A stretch of DNA of 64,000 bases from Pseudomonas sp. Marseille-Q3773 (GCF_916618955.1 NZ_OU745390.1:4712001-4776000), one strand, 5' to 3'; positions 1-8,495 are shown, numbered from the stretch's first letter. Notes: generated from the letters alone by a model not told the origin. Made by a program: numbers and translations.

Positions 1-878
1 CAGAGCTGCCGTACGACTTCAGCAGCGCCGCCGAACTGCTGCGCCTGTGCAAGCAAAACGACCTCAGCGTGTCGCAATTGATGATGGCCAACGAGAAGGT
101 CTGGCGCAGCGAGGAAGAGATCCGCGCCGGCCTGCACAAGCTCTGGGAAGCCATGCAACAGTGCGTCAACAACGGCCTGAAGTACGAAGGCACGTTGCCC
201 GGCGGCCTGAACGTACGCCGCCGCGCTGCCAAGCTGCACCGCAGCCTGCAGGAAATTGGCAAGCCCAACGTGATCGGCTCGACCATGAGCGCCATGGAAT
301 GGGTCAACCTGTTCGCCCTGGCGGTCAACGAAGAGAACGCTGCCGGCGGACGCATGGTCACTGCGCCGACCAATGGCGCTGCCGGCATCATTCCGGCGGT
401 GCTGCATTACTACATGCGCTTCAGTGACGCGGTGACCGAATCCAGCGTGGTCGACTTCTTCCTCGCCGCAGCGGCGGTGGGCATCCTGTGCAAGAAGAAC
501 GCGTCGATTTCCGGTGCCGAGGTTGGCTGCCAGGGCGAAGTCGGCTCGGCCTGTGCCATGGCTGCTGCCGGGTTGGCCGAAGTACTGGGGGCGACCCCGC
601 CGCAGGTGGAAAATGCCGCCGAGATTGCCTTGGAACACAACCTCGGCCTGACCTGCGACCCGGTTGGCGGGTTGGTCCAGGTGCCGTGCATCGAGCGCAA
701 CGCCATTGCTGCGGTAAAGGCCATCAACGCGGTGCAGATGGCCTTGCGTGGTGACGGCGAGCACTTCATTTCCCTCGACCAGGTGATCCGCACCATGCGT
801 GACACCGGGGCCGACATGCACGACAAATATAAAGAGACCTCGCGCGGTGGCCTGGCGGTCAGCGCCATTGAATGCTGA
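1..878 (+). CDS. sdaB: L-serine ammonia-lyase (serine dehydratase), 3' part
   Basis: Deaminates L-serine to pyruvate and ammonia with an oxygen-sensitive [4Fe-4S] cluster. The reading frame is open from base 3, so the N-terminus lies outside the window; about 291 of a usual ~455 residues are visible. This is the catalytic alpha domain, with conserved Gly/Cys-rich segments ([29 protein letters not shown]) that supply the cluster cysteines. The next gene on the same strand is the betaine regulator gbdR, as in the Pseudomonas betaine locus, so its likely job is the last step: turning betaine-derived glycine/serine into pyruvate. The symbol follows that synteny; sdaA would be equally defensible. 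Confidence 0.93.
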   Translation, partial: ELPYDFSSAAELLRLCKQNDLSVSQLMMANEKVWRSEEEIRAGLHKLWEAMQQCVNNGLKYEGTLPGGLNVRRRAAKLHRSLQEIGKPNVIGSTMSAMEWVNLFALAVNEENAAGGRMVTAPTNGAAGIIPAVLHYYMRFSDAVTESSVVDFFLAAAAVGILCKKNASISGAEVGCQGEVGSACAMAAAGLAEVLGATPPQVENAAEIALEHNLGLTCDPVGGLVQVPCIERNAIAAVKAINAVQMALRGDGEHFISLDQVIRTMRDTGADMHDKYKETSRGGLAVSAIEC

Positions 879-892
879 GTCGTTGACCCTCT

Positions 893-976
893 CAAGGGCC
901 TCATCGCGGATGAATCCGCTCCTACAAGGAAAGCATGACCCTGTAGGAGCGGATTCTTCCGCGATTGAGGCCCTTG
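893..976. repeat. Intergenic palindrome, family C (gcggatgaatccgc type)
   Basis: Imperfect inverted repeat, arms 893-926 and 942-976, around the core GCGGATGAATCCGCTCCTAC. The same family recurs at 37379-37428 and 38764-38829. It follows the serine dehydratase stop directly and may act as its 3' hairpin; there is no T-run. Confidence 0.8.
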
Positions 977-1036
977 GACATTTCAAGTGCGCCGTGCCCT
1001 GTTTCAGTGCGTGGCCTGAGCTGACCAATCGTCGGC

Positions 1037-1082
1037 TGTCGCTATCAGCACGTGCATTGTCGGTGACACTCAAGAGTGTCGT
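1037..1082 (+). promoter_or_regulatory. Repeated TGTCG motifs upstream of gbdR (possible operator)
   Basis: TGTCGC (1037), TGTCGG (1058) and TGTCGT (1077) lie about 20 bp apart, two helical turns, in the 483-bp gap between the serine dehydratase gene and gbdR. The arrangement suits an AraC-family activator binding direct repeats on one DNA face. A TGTCGC/TGTCGT pair 19 bp apart recurs between gbcA and gbcB. That GbdR binds here is inference. The rest of the gap holds a GCCCC-loop-GGGGGC hairpin near 1274-1299 and no gene that I can see. Confidence 0.3.
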
Positions 1083-1361
1083 TTCTGGGCAACCTCCACG
1101 CCGCGTGTCACCAAATTGCTCAGTTGCTGCATGCAAGGCGCTAGGACGGTGCTTTGCGAACACCAGTCGAAGCGATCGAAGTACCTGATTTGCCGGATGA
1201 AGGCGTCGTTTTCAGGTTTTTTTGGATGGTCGTTCAAATTCAGGCACGGCCTTTGCGTTGAGATTGGAAACACGCCCCTGCATATGAACCGGGGGCCATA
1301 ACAAGAAAATCCAGTGCTTGCCTGAGGCACACACCCTGCATTTGTGTGAGGAGAAATCGCG

Positions 1362-2468
1362 ATGACGTCGTACACCTCCGGGAACCCAACCCAGAACCGC
1401 ACAGCCCCACAGTCCATCGGGTTTCTCCTTCTGGACAATTTCACCCTTATTTCCCTGGCATCGGCCGTAGAGCCGCTGCGCATGGCCAACCAGCTGTCCG
1501 GTCGCGAGCTGTACCGCTGGCACACCCTGACTGTCGATGGCGGCCAGGTGTGGGCCAGCGACGGCCTGCAGATCACCCCGGACGCGGCCATGCACAGCGC
1601 CCCGCCGATGGACACCGTCATCGTCTGCGGCGGCGTCGGCATCCAGCGCACCGTTACCCGTGAGCATGTCACCTGGCTGCAGGCCCAGGCCCGCCAGTCG
1701 CGCCGCCTGGGTGCGGTGTGCACCGGCAGCTGGGCGCTGGCCTGCGCCGGCCTGCTCGACGGTTTCGATTGCAGCGTGCACTGGGAATGCCTGGCGGCGA
1801 TGCAGGAGGCCTACCCACGAGTGAACATGAGTACCCGCCTGTTCACCCTGGACCGTAACCGCTTCACCAGCTCCGGCGGCACCGCGCCGCTGGACATGAT
1901 GCTGCACCTGATCAGCCGCGACCATGGCCGCGAGCTGTCGGCGGCGATCTCGGAGATGTTCGTCTACGAGCGTATTCGCAACGAGCAGGACCACCAGCGC
2001 GTGCCGCTCAAGCACATGCTCGGCACCAACCAGCCGAAGCTGCAGGAGATCGTCGCGTTGATGGAGGCCAACCTCGAAGAGCCGATCGACCTGGACGAAC
2101 TGGCGGTGTACGTGTCGGTATCGCGCCGCCAGCTCGAGCGGCTGTTCCAGAAGTACCTGCACTGTTCGCCGTCGCGCTACTACCTGAAGCTGCGCCTGAT
2201 CCGCGCCCGGCAGCTGCTGAAGCAGACGCCGATGTCGATCATCGAAGTGGCCTCGGTATGCGGCTTCGTGTCGACCCCGCACTTCTCCAAATGCTACCGC
2301 GAGTATTTCGGTATTCCGCCACGTGACGAGCGTGTGGGTTCCAATACCGCGCAACAGGTCGCCATGATGCCGATCCCGCAGGCCATGACCCTGTCGCCGC
2401 ACAGCGGGCCGATGGCTGCCCTGAGCCAGGCGCGCAACGAGTCGACCTTTGCCAGTGTAAGGCTCTGA
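1362..2468 (+). CDS. gbdR: AraC-family regulator GbdR of glycine betaine catabolism
   Basis: GATase1-like AraC regulator of 368 residues. Residues about 18-200 form the DJ-1/PfpI-like sensor domain (IGFLLLDNFTLISLASAVEPLR, then the GAVCTGSWALACAGLL nucleophile-elbow region). The C-terminal ~110 residues hold two helix-turn-helix motifs (SVSRRQLERLFQKY; SIIEVASVCGFVSTPHFSKCYREYFG). In Pseudomonas GbdR senses glycine betaine and dimethylglycine and activates gbcAB, dgcAB, the sox genes and their neighbours. A GAGGAG ribosome site at 1348-1353 fixes the ATG. Position between serine dehydratase and the carnitine genes supports GbdR rather than its paralogue CdhR, encoded at 6783-7727. Confidence 0.9.
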   Translation: MTSYTSGNPTQNRTAPQSIGFLLLDNFTLISLASAVEPLRMANQLSGRELYRWHTLTVDGGQVWASDGLQITPDAAMHSAPPMDTVIVCGGVGIQRTVTREHVTWLQAQARQSRRLGAVCTGSWALACAGLLDGFDCSVHWECLAAMQEAYPRVNMSTRLFTLDRNRFTSSGGTAPLDMMLHLISRDHGRELSAAISEMFVYERIRNEQDHQRVPLKHMLGTNQPKLQEIVALMEANLEEPIDLDELAVYVSVSRRQLERLFQKYLHCSPSRYYLKLRLIRARQLLKQTPMSIIEVASVCGFVSTPHFSKCYREYFGIPPRDERVGSNTAQQVAMMPIPQAMTLSPHSGPMAALSQARNESTFASVRL

Positions 2469-2474
2469 AACGGC

Positions 2475-2574
2475 ACCGGCCCCTTCGCGGGTAAACCCGC
2501 TCCCACAGGTACTGCACCGGGTTCAAAAGCGGTGCAGTACCTGTGGGAGCGGGTTTACCCGCGAAGGGGCCGGT
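2475..2574. repeat. Perfect 44-bp inverted repeat (REP family A pair)
   Basis: Arms 2475-2518 and 2531-2574 are exact reverse complements separated by 12 bp. Each arm contains the REP core GCGGGTAAACCCGCTCCCAC. The element fills the gap between the convergent gbdR and the small minus-strand gene and probably ends both transcripts as a long hairpin. Confidence 0.92.
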
Positions 2575-2588
2575 GTAGGAATACCCAG

Positions 2589-2846
2589 TCAGGCGCGTTT
2601 GTTGAACTGCGCCAACGCTGGCAACAGCTGCTTGTCGATGGCCTGGCGCACCGCCGGCAGGATCGTCGCGCTACCGGTATACATCTGCTCCACCATGCCC
2701 TTCAGCGCCCGCGCATTGGGCTCGGTCAGCCCGCGCACCACTGCCTCGCAGGCCTGCTCGGCGCTGGCGCCGGCCGGAATGTCGAACCCGCGCGCGCGCA
2801 GGTGGCCTGCCAGGTCGTCCTGGTCAATCAAATCCGCATGCATCAT
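2589..2846 (-). CDS. Small conserved hypothetical protein (85 aa)
   Basis: I do not recognise a named family. The 85-residue protein looks largely helical, with no signal peptide, membrane segment or cysteine pair: it starts MMHADLIDQDDLAGHLRARG and ends in a Lys/Arg-rich tail. The start at 2846 is chosen because AAGGGA lies about 10 bases upstream; longer versions of the frame run back through non-coding and REP sequence and are not credible. It sits between gbdR and the carnitine operon, in the position where Pseudomonas betaine loci carry small uncharacterised genes. A role in betaine or carnitine metabolism is only suggested by location. Confidence 0.7.
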   Translation of the reverse strand: MMHADLIDQDDLAGHLRARGFDIPAGASAEQACEAVVRGLTEPNARALKGMVEQMYTGSATILPAVRQAIDKQLLPALAQFNKRA

Positions 2847-2896
2847 GGCTGTTGTCCCTTTTATCGCTAAGAGAGTGCTGCTGTGATTTACGACCG

Positions 2897-3109
2897 ATTC
2901 TGTGACGCTGGCGACATACCCGCAACCACAGAATGGCGCCATGGCTGCTTTGGCTAAGAACAGGTCGTTTCCGGCTAAATCGAACGGCCGGGAACTGCGC
3001 AAACTCAAGCCATCTACCGCAACGGAGGGTTTGGTCACCCTCGTTCGTGCAACGTGGATGCTGCTCGCTCTTGGCCCCGGTTGCTCACGGCTTCCCGGGG
3101 CTATTTTTT
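2897..3109 (+). ncRNA. Candidate small RNA ending in an intrinsic terminator
   Basis: The gap between two minus-strand genes holds a plus-strand intrinsic terminator: stem GCCCCGG (3074-3080) / CCGGGGC (3095-3101), then TATTTTTT. The complementary strand has no T-run there. Just upstream is a second hairpin, AACGGAGGG (3021-3029) with CCCTCGTT (3038-3045), and near 2897-2934 an ATTCTGTG/CACAGAAT stem. No plus-strand gene precedes it, so a free-standing transcript of up to ~200 nt is likely. The 5' end is a guess. I could not match it to RsmY/Z, CrcZ, RgsA, PrrF or 6S RNA. Confidence 0.45.
3074..3109 (+). terminator. Intrinsic terminator, plus strand
   Basis: Seven-base GC stem GCCCCGG/CCGGGGC with a 14-base loop, followed by a T-run. 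Oriented against both neighbouring genes, so it serves the candidate small RNA. Confidence 0.75.
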
Positions 3110-3123
3110 GCCTGAATACATGG

Positions 3124-3199
3124 CCTGTGGGAGCGGGCGTGCCCGCGAATGCGGCGGTGAATCCACCATCGCATTCGCGGGCACGCCCGCTCCCACAGG
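3124..3199. repeat. REP family A pair
   Basis: Perfect 30-bp arms 3124-3153 and 3170-3199 built on CCTGTGGGAGCGGGCGTGCC. Lies just beyond the stop of the carnitine-operon thioesterase gene, where it can act as a 3' hairpin. Confidence 0.9.
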
Positions 3200-3213
3200 T
3201 CATATGTTGCTGC

Positions 3214-3690
3214 TCAGTTTGGCGTAGGCAGGGCTATCACCCGGCCGAGGAACTCAGCCGGGGGCACATTCTGCTGCTCATCCAGCAACCCCTGCAGCAA
3301 CCCCACACTGCGCTCACTGAACGGCGCCGACTTCGGCCCGGCCAGGTCCACATGCAGCAGCATCTGCTCGCTGGCCGCCAGCACCTCGTCGAAGCCTGCC
3401 CGGTGCAGGCTGTGATAGATATGCAGGCGCTTGCGATCGAAGCCGATGATCTGGGTCTGCACCCACACCTCGCTGCCCAGCTTCACTTCGTGCAGGTAGT
3501 TGATGTGCGCTTCCAGGGTGAACAGCGAATTGCCGCTTTGCCCCCGGCTGTCGGCATCCAGGCCGATGCGCTCCATCAGCGCATCGGTGGCATAGCTGAA
3601 GATCAGCAGGTAGAAGGCATCGCGCAGATGCCCGTTGTAGTCGACCCAGTCCTCCTGGACCGGGGTGCGGTAGGTGATCAGTGCGGGCAT
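3214..3690 (-). CDS. cdhB: Betainyl-CoA thioesterase (hotdog fold)
   Basis: 158-residue single-domain hotdog thioesterase of the 4HBT type. The N-terminal VDYNGHLRDAFYLLIFS matches the conserved D-Y-N-x-H helix region where the catalytic Asp sits. In Pseudomonas carnitine loci this gene releases glycine betaine from betainyl-CoA, the product of the CdhC reaction. It is the last gene of the caiX-cdhC-cdhA-cdhB transcription unit, starting 10 bases after the cdhA stop. The hydrolase family is clear; the substrate assignment rests on gene context. Confidence 0.85.
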   Translation of the reverse strand: MPALITYRTPVQEDWVDYNGHLRDAFYLLIFSYATDALMERIGLDADSRGQSGNSLFTLEAHINYLHEVKLGSEVWVQTQIIGFDRKRLHIYHSLHRAGFDEVLAASEQMLLHVDLAGPKSAPFSERSVGLLQGLLDEQQNVPPAEFLGRVIALPTPN

Positions 3691-3700
3691 TACAGTGTCC

Positions 3701-4666
3701 TCAATCGCCGAAGGCCATGCCGTGGTTGGCCTTGCTGGTTCTTACGGCGTCCAGCACCGCCAGCAAGGTGTCATCACGATAGCGCTCCAGCGCGGCGATG
3801 CTACGCTCACCCAGCTGTTCCGAGGTGCCTTCGACCACGTCGTCGATCAGTTTGTCGGTCAGCTCCGGTGCTGGCAGGTAGGTCCAGGGCAGCTTCAGCG
3901 CCGGGCCGAACTGGGCCATGAAGTGACGCATGCCGGCATCGCCTCCGGCCAGGGTGTAGGTGAGGAACGTGCCCATGAACGACCAGCGCAGGCCGGCGCC
4001 GAAGCGGATCGCATCGTCGATTTCGCCGGTGCTGGCCACGCCGTCGTTGACCAGGTGCAGGGCTTCGCGCCACAGCGCTTCCAGCAGGCGGTCGGCGATG
4101 AAGCCGGGGACCTCCTTGCGCACATGCAGCGGGCGCATGCCCAGCGCGGTGTAGATGGCCTTGGCTGCTTCGATGGCCTCGGGCGCGGTGCGTTTGCCAC
4201 CGACGATCTCTACCAGCGGCAGCAGATACACCGGGTTGAACGGGTGGCCGACCACGCAGCGCTCGGGGTGGGTGGCCGATTCGTAGAACTCGCTGGGCAG
4301 CAGGCCCGAGGTGCTGCTGCCGATAATGGCGTCGGGTTTGGCCGCGGCGCTGATTTTCGCGTGCAGGTCGAGCTTCAGGTCCAGCCGCTCCGGCGCGCTT
4401 TCCTGGATGAAGTCGGCATCACGCACACATTCCTCGATGGTGGCCACGAACTTCAGCCGGTCCTGGGAGGCACCCGGCGCCAGGCCTTGCTTGTGCAAGG
4501 CCGGCCAGGCATTGGCAACACGCTTGCGCAGCGCCTGTTCGGCGCCGGGCGCCGGGTCCCAGGCGACCACGTCGAGGCCGTGGGCCAGGGCGCGGGCGAC
4601 CCAGCCGCTGCCGATCACGCCGCTACCCAGGGCAGCGAAGGTGTTGATCTGGGTGATGAAGGTCAT
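3701..4666 (-). CDS. cdhA: L-carnitine 3-dehydrogenase
   Basis: Oxidises L-carnitine to 3-dehydrocarnitine with NAD+. The 321-residue protein has the 3-hydroxyacyl-CoA dehydrogenase layout: an N-terminal Rossmann domain ([17 protein letters not shown], then acidic D in VVAWD for NAD+), the [11 protein letters not shown] segment, the [18 protein letters not shown] motif containing the catalytic His, and a C-terminal helical domain. Length fits carnitine dehydrogenase. It is flanked in the same direction by cdhC (18-base gap) and cdhB (10-base gap), which completes carnitine to betaine conversion. Confidence 0.93.
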   Translation of the reverse strand: MTFITQINTFAALGSGVIGSGWVARALAHGLDVVAWDPAPGAEQALRKRVANAWPALHKQGLAPGASQDRLKFVATIEECVRDADFIQESAPERLDLKLDLHAKISAAAKPDAIIGSSTSGLLPSEFYESATHPERCVVGHPFNPVYLLPLVEIVGGKRTAPEAIEAAKAIYTALGMRPLHVRKEVPGFIADRLLEALWREALHLVNDGVASTGEIDDAIRFGAGLRWSFMGTFLTYTLAGGDAGMRHFMAQFGPALKLPWTYLPAPELTDKLIDDVVEGTSEQLGERSIAALERYRDDTLLAVLDAVRTSKANHGMAFGD

Positions 4667-4684
4667 GGTGTTCTCCTGAATGGA

Positions 4685-5569
4685 TCAGCGGCGTTTGAGG
4701 TTCATCTTTTCCCGACCTTCGGCCGGAGTAAGCACACGGGCGCCAAGGCGCGAGATGATCTCGACCGCGCGCTCGACCAGTTGGCCGTTGCTGGCCAGCA
4801 CGCCACGGTCCAGGTACAGGTTGTCTTCCAGGCCCACACGTACGTTGCCACCCAACAGCACCGCCTGGGCGGCCATCGGCATCTGCATGCGGCCGATGCC
4901 GAAGCCGGCCCAGGTGACGTTGGCCGGCAGGTTGTCGACCATCGCCTTCATGGTGGTGGTATCGGCCGGCGCGCCCCACGGGATGCCCAGGCACAGCTGG
5001 AACAGCGGGTCGTCGAGCAGGCCTTCCTTGATCATCTGCTTGGCGAACCACAGGTGGCCGGTGTCGAAGATTTCCAGCTCGGCCTTGACCCCCAGTTCGG
5101 TGATGCGCCGGGCGCCGGCACGCAGTTGCGCCGGGGTGGAAACGTAGATCGAGTTGCCGTCACCGAAGTTGAGCGTGCCGCAGTCCAGGGTGCAGATTTC
5201 CGGCAGCAGCGCTTCGACATGGGCCAGGCGTTCCAGCGGGCCGATAAGGTCGGTGCCGGGGCCGAATTCCAGCGGCGTTTCGCCCGGGCCGATTTCCAGG
5301 TCGCCGCCCATGCCGGCGGTGAGGTTGACGATGATGTCCACGTCAGCTTCGCGGATGCGTTCCATGACTTCGCGGTACAGCGCCACGTCGCGGCTGAAGC
5401 GGCCGGTCTGTGGGTCGCGAACGTGGCAGTGGACCACGGTGGCGCCGGCTTTGGCGGCTTCCACCGCGGCTTCGGCGATCTGCTTGGGGGTGACCGGGAC
5501 CAGGTGGCTTTTCGAGGCGGTGTCGCCGGCGCCGGTGAGGGCGCAGGTGATGATGACGTCGTGGTTCAT
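4685..5569 (-). CDS. cdhC: 3-dehydrocarnitine cleavage enzyme (BKACE, DUF849)
   Basis: 294-residue beta-keto acid cleavage enzyme. The family condenses a beta-keto acid with acetyl-CoA, giving acetoacetate and a new CoA thioester; here the likely products are betainyl-CoA and acetoacetate from 3-dehydrocarnitine. Visible family segments are [10 protein letters not shown] at the N-terminus, the [11 protein letters not shown] metal-binding loop, NLTAGMGGD, and EIFDTGHLW. The start at 5569 is preferred because GGAA lies 7 bases upstream; the frame runs further back only through a REP element. It stands between caiX and cdhA, exactly as in the P. aeruginosa carnitine operon. Confidence 0.92.
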   Translation of the reverse strand: MNHDVIITCALTGAGDTASKSHLVPVTPKQIAEAAVEAAKAGATVVHCHVRDPQTGRFSRDVALYREVMERIREADVDIIVNLTAGMGGDLEIGPGETPLEFGPGTDLIGPLERLAHVEALLPEICTLDCGTLNFGDGNSIYVSTPAQLRAGARRITELGVKAELEIFDTGHLWFAKQMIKEGLLDDPLFQLCLGIPWGAPADTTTMKAMVDNLPANVTWAGFGIGRMQMPMAAQAVLLGGNVRVGLEDNLYLDRGVLASNGQLVERAVEIISRLGARVLTPAEGREKMNLKRR

Positions 5570-5602
5570 GGCGGGGTTCCTTGTGGTATCTGGGATGGCC
5601 TT

Positions 5603-5683
5603 TTCGCGGGCACGCCCGCTCCCACAGGGTCTACGTGACCCTGAGTGTGTCGCTGTACCTGTGGGAGCGGGCATGCCCGCGAA
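5603..5683. repeat. REP family A pair inside the carnitine operon
   Basis: Arms 5603-5628 and 5658-5683, 26 bp each with one central mismatch. It separates the binding-protein gene caiX from the enzyme genes cdhC-A-B and could shield the caiX message from 3' decay. Confidence 0.88.
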
Positions 5684-5692
5684 GAGGCCGGA

Positions 5693-6637
5693 TCAGTTGG
5701 CGGTGAGCTTGAGGTTGTCCGCCGCCGGCTTGCCATCGAAGGTAGTCACCCCCTCAAGCCAGCGGGCCTTGTCCTCTGGGTGATCCTTGAGCCATTGGCG
5801 AGCCGATTCCAACGGGTCCTTGTGGTCGAGCAGCGGCTGCATCATGCGGCTCTCGTCTTCGGCGCTGAAGTTGAGGTTGGCCAGCAGGCGGTGGGCGTTG
5901 GGGCAGCGTTCGGCATAGTCCGGCGCGGTCACTGTCCAGACCGTCGCGCGGCCTTCGTCAGGGCCCAGGGCGTCCTGGCTGTCGCCGAGATAGACCATGT
6001 CGATGTTCACGTTCATCGGGTGTGGCGCCCAGCCGAAGAACACCACGGCCTCATTGCGCCGTACCGCGCGGTCGACGGCGGCGAGCATGCCGGCCTCGCT
6101 GGACTCGACCAGCTGGAACTTGCCCAGGCCGAACTGGTTCTTGGCGATCATCGCCTTGATCTGGGTGTTGGCGCCCGAGCCTGGCTCGATGCCGTAGATT
6201 TTCCCGCCCAGCTCCTTTTCGAACCTGTGGATATCGGCGAAAGTCTTCAGGCCCTTGTCGGCCAGGTACTTCGGCACCGCCAGGGTGGCGCGGGCATCTT
6301 CCAGGCTGGGCTTGTCGAGCACCTTGACCTGTTTGGCGTCGACGAACGGGGTGATGGTCTGGGTCATGATCGGGTTCCAGTACCCGAGGAACATGTCCAG
6401 GCGCTTGTCACGGATACCGGCGAAGATGATCTGCTGCGACGCACTGGTCTGCTTGGTCTGGTAGCCCAGGCCGTCGAGCAGCACCTGGGCCATGGCACTG
6501 GTGGCGATGACGTCGGTCCAGTTGACCACGCCCAGACGGACGTTCTTGCAGGCCGCGGGTTCGGCGGCATAAAGCGGGGAAGCGACGATAGTGCTCAGGG
6601 CTACGGACAACAGGCTGCGGCGGATCAAGCGTTGCAT
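5693..6637 (-). CDS. caiX: Carnitine-binding periplasmic protein CaiX
   Basis: 314-residue solute-binding protein of the glycine-betaine/choline (OpuAC-like) class. It has a Sec signal peptide (MQRLIRRSLLSVALSTIVASPLYA, cleavage likely before AEP) and aromatic residues in NWTDV and GYWNP segments typical of the trimethylammonium cage. Orphan binding proteins of this type in Pseudomonas feed a shared Cbc-type ABC transporter encoded elsewhere; no permease or ATPase is nearby. First gene of the carnitine operon and divergent from cdhR, which identifies carnitine as the probable ligand. Confidence 0.9.
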   Translation of the reverse strand: MQRLIRRSLLSVALSTIVASPLYAAEPAACKNVRLGVVNWTDVIATSAMAQVLLDGLGYQTKQTSASQQIIFAGIRDKRLDMFLGYWNPIMTQTITPFVDAKQVKVLDKPSLEDARATLAVPKYLADKGLKTFADIHRFEKELGGKIYGIEPGSGANTQIKAMIAKNQFGLGKFQLVESSEAGMLAAVDRAVRRNEAVVFFGWAPHPMNVNIDMVYLGDSQDALGPDEGRATVWTVTAPDYAERCPNAHRLLANLNFSAEDESRMMQPLLDHKDPLESARQWLKDHPEDKARWLEGVTTFDGKPAADNLKLTAN

Positions 6638-6711
6638 GGTGGCTCTCCATCGGCAGGACTTTTTTTATGGGGGCCGGCCTCTCTGGACCGTGTGAACACG
6701 CTACGCTGCTG

Positions 6712-6735
6712 CCAGGGTGGAAAATCGCACCCTGG
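6712..6735. promoter_or_regulatory. Inverted repeat in the caiX-cdhR divergent promoter region
   Basis: CCAGGGTG (6712-6719) and CACCCTGG (6728-6735) are perfect inverted arms around an 8-bp spacer in the 145-bp divergent gap. A shared operator for CdhR or GbdR is plausible, but the symmetry is unlike the direct repeats usual for AraC proteins. A transcript hairpin in the cdhR leader is the alternative. Confidence 0.35.
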
Positions 6736-6782
6736 CGACCAACAATTGCACGGAGGCGACCACCTTTGCCGTGGAGCATGCA

Positions 6783-7727
6783 ATGCCGCAAATCATCCAT
6801 TTCCTGCTGTTGCCCGGTTTCTCGGCGATTGGCTTCATCAGCGCCCTGGAGCCGCTGCGGGTGGCGAACCGTTTCAAAGGCCCGTCGTACAGCTGGCAGG
6901 TGCTGAGCCTGGATGGCGGCGCGGTGCAGGCCAGCAACGGCATGTCGGTGAATGCCGATGCAGCGCTGGCGGCGGCTGAACCTGGCGGTGTCCTGCTGAT
7001 CGTTGCCGGTTTCGACCCCCTGGCCTGCTACGGGCCGGCCTTGCAACACGCGCTGCGCCGGCTCGACCGCGACGGGGTGATTCTGGGCGGCATCGACACC
7101 GGTGCGGTGGTGCTGGCCGAGGCCGGCCTGCTGGATGGCCACCGCGCTACCGTGCATTGGGAGGCGCTCGAAGCGTTCAAGGAGAACTACCCGAACCTGC
7201 AGGCGACCCAGGAGCTGTTCGAGATCGACCGGCGGCGCATCACCTGCGCCGGTGGTACCGCCTCGATCGACCTGATGCTCGACCTGATTGCACAGGCCCA
7301 CGGCAGCGAACTGGCGGTGCAGGTCTCGGAGCAGTTCGTGCTCGGGCGTATCCGCCAGCGCCAGGACCATCAGCGCATGCAGATCGCCAGCCGCTACGGC
7401 ATCAGCAACAAGAAGCTGGTGAAGGTGATTGGCGAAATGGAGCGCAACACCGAGCAGCCGCTCAAAACCCAGGTGCTGGCCGATGCGGTGCAGGTGACCC
7501 GGCGGCAGCTGGAGCGCCTGTTTCGCCTGCACCTGGACGACACGCCCAGCGGTTTCTACCTGCGCCTGCGGCTGGACAAGGCTCGGCAGCTGTTACGCCA
7601 GACCGACATGAGCGTGCTCGAAGTGGCGGTGGCATGCGGGTTCGAATCAGCTTCGTACTTTACCCGCTGCTATCGGGCGCGCTATCAGCGCTGCCCGCGG
7701 GAGGACCGCCTGGCCCGGGCGGTCTGA
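6783..7727 (+). CDS. cdhR: AraC-family carnitine catabolism regulator CdhR
   Basis: 314-residue paralogue of GbdR: DJ-1/PfpI-like sensor domain (IIHFLLLPGFSAIGFISALEPLR; GGIDTGAVVLAEAGLL) and a C-terminal AraC DNA-binding domain (QVTRRQLERLFRLHLDDTPSGFY; SVLEVAVACGFESASYFTRCYR). The position corresponding to the GbdR nucleophile elbow reads Asp-Thr-Gly instead of Cys-Thr-Gly. The ATG at 6783 is preferred over an upstream in-frame start because GGAG lies 6 bases before it. Divergent from caiX; in Pseudomonas CdhR activates the carnitine operon in response to carnitine. Confidence 0.88.
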   Translation: MPQIIHFLLLPGFSAIGFISALEPLRVANRFKGPSYSWQVLSLDGGAVQASNGMSVNADAALAAAEPGGVLLIVAGFDPLACYGPALQHALRRLDRDGVILGGIDTGAVVLAEAGLLDGHRATVHWEALEAFKENYPNLQATQELFEIDRRRITCAGGTASIDLMLDLIAQAHGSELAVQVSEQFVLGRIRQRQDHQRMQIASRYGISNKKLVKVIGEMERNTEQPLKTQVLADAVQVTRRQLERLFRLHLDDTPSGFYLRLRLDKARQLLRQTDMSVLEVAVACGFESASYFTRCYRARYQRCPREDRLARAV

Positions 7728-7742
7728 TCTGTTGAAGCCATG

Positions 7743-7881
7743 CACCACCCGTTGTAGGAGCGGCCTTGCGTCGCGAAAGGGGTGCGAAGCGCCCCCAGTA
7801 TCGAGGTATCAGGCAAATATTGTTGGGGCCGCTTTGCGGCCCTTTCGCGACGCAAGGCCGCTCCCACAACAACGGGTGGTG
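7743..7881. repeat. Intergenic palindrome, family B (ggagcggccttgcgtcgcga type)
   Basis: Long imperfect inverted repeat, arms 7743-7780 and 7841-7881, enclosing smaller GC hairpins. It separates the convergent cdhR and the secreted-protein gene. Other copies are at 16425-16540, 19823-19930 and 49428-49530. Confidence 0.85.
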
Positions 7882-7894
7882 CGGCAATCCGGTG

Positions 7895-8296
7895 CTACTG
7901 CTGGCCGATCGACTGCAGATACTCCGAACGGTCATCACTGCGCTGCGCCACGCAGGTATCCCAGGCCGCCTGGAATGCCTTGCTGCCGGGCTTCTCGGCA
8001 AAGGTCTCGACCTTGCAGTCGGCATCACGCAGCTGCGTCCACAGTTTTTCGGCAGCGTCCATGCGCGTGACCAGTGCGCTCGCCTGGTCGCCTTCGTCGG
8101 CATATTGGTCACGGATGCGCTGGATCAGGTCGTCATAGGCCGCTTTCAGCTCGCGTTCGGCAGTCTGCTTGTTGAATGCAGCGCAGGCGTAGGTCTGCTG
8201 GTCGGTCTCGACGTTGTCGCACGGGGTGCTTTCTTCCTCGCCGGCCTGGGCGCCCGACACGACAGCCAGCAGTACCAGCCATGCCATTGATTTCAT
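7895..8296 (-). CDS. Secreted LprI/DUF1311-like small protein
   Basis: 133-residue exported protein: signal peptide MKSMAWLVLLAVVSGAQA, then a mature helical domain. Cysteines occur in the STPCDN, TYACAAFNKQ, DADCKV and WDTCVAQR contexts. The pattern of Cys pairs with A-A-F-N-K-x-x-A-E-R-E-L-x-x-x-Y and W-x-x-x-R-D-x-x-C resembles the lysozyme-inhibitor LprI N-terminal domain (DUF1311). GAGGAG upstream supports the ATG at 8296 over a TTG five codons earlier. Function here is unproven and not obviously tied to betaine metabolism. Confidence 0.75.
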   Translation of the reverse strand: MKSMAWLVLLAVVSGAQAGEEESTPCDNVETDQQTYACAAFNKQTAERELKAAYDDLIQRIRDQYADEGDQASALVTRMDAAEKLWTQLRDADCKVETFAEKPGSKAFQAAWDTCVAQRSDDRSEYLQSIGQQ

Positions 8297-8458
8297 CCGT
8301 TTTCTCCTCAACAGGCTGACGAATCGCAGGGATTCTCGCTCAGACGACGGCGCCGCGGTAGCTACCTGAACAAATGTTCATAAAACCTTGGGAAACGTCG
8401 TTATCGAGACTGTCTCTCATCCCCGAACGGCGTCGTCAAGGCGCTGGAACAGGCGCGT

Positions 8459-8495
8459 TGTCGCGCATTGACGCTTTCGGCAAACCCCCTGTCGT
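8459..8495 (+). promoter_or_regulatory. TGTCG motifs upstream of the dgc operon (possible operator)
   Basis: TGTCGC at 8459 and TGTCGT at 8490 (31 bp apart, three turns) lie within the 296-bp gap before the dipeptidase gene. They match the motifs before gbdR and between gbcA and gbcB. This is suggestive of a common activator only. Nothing else is evident in 8297-8592. Confidence 0.25.

Noticed and set aside
2847-3213. Glycine riboswitch, tempting because of the glycine pathway
   Set aside because: No glycine-aptamer core was recognised; the hairpins and terminator fit an unassigned small RNA better.
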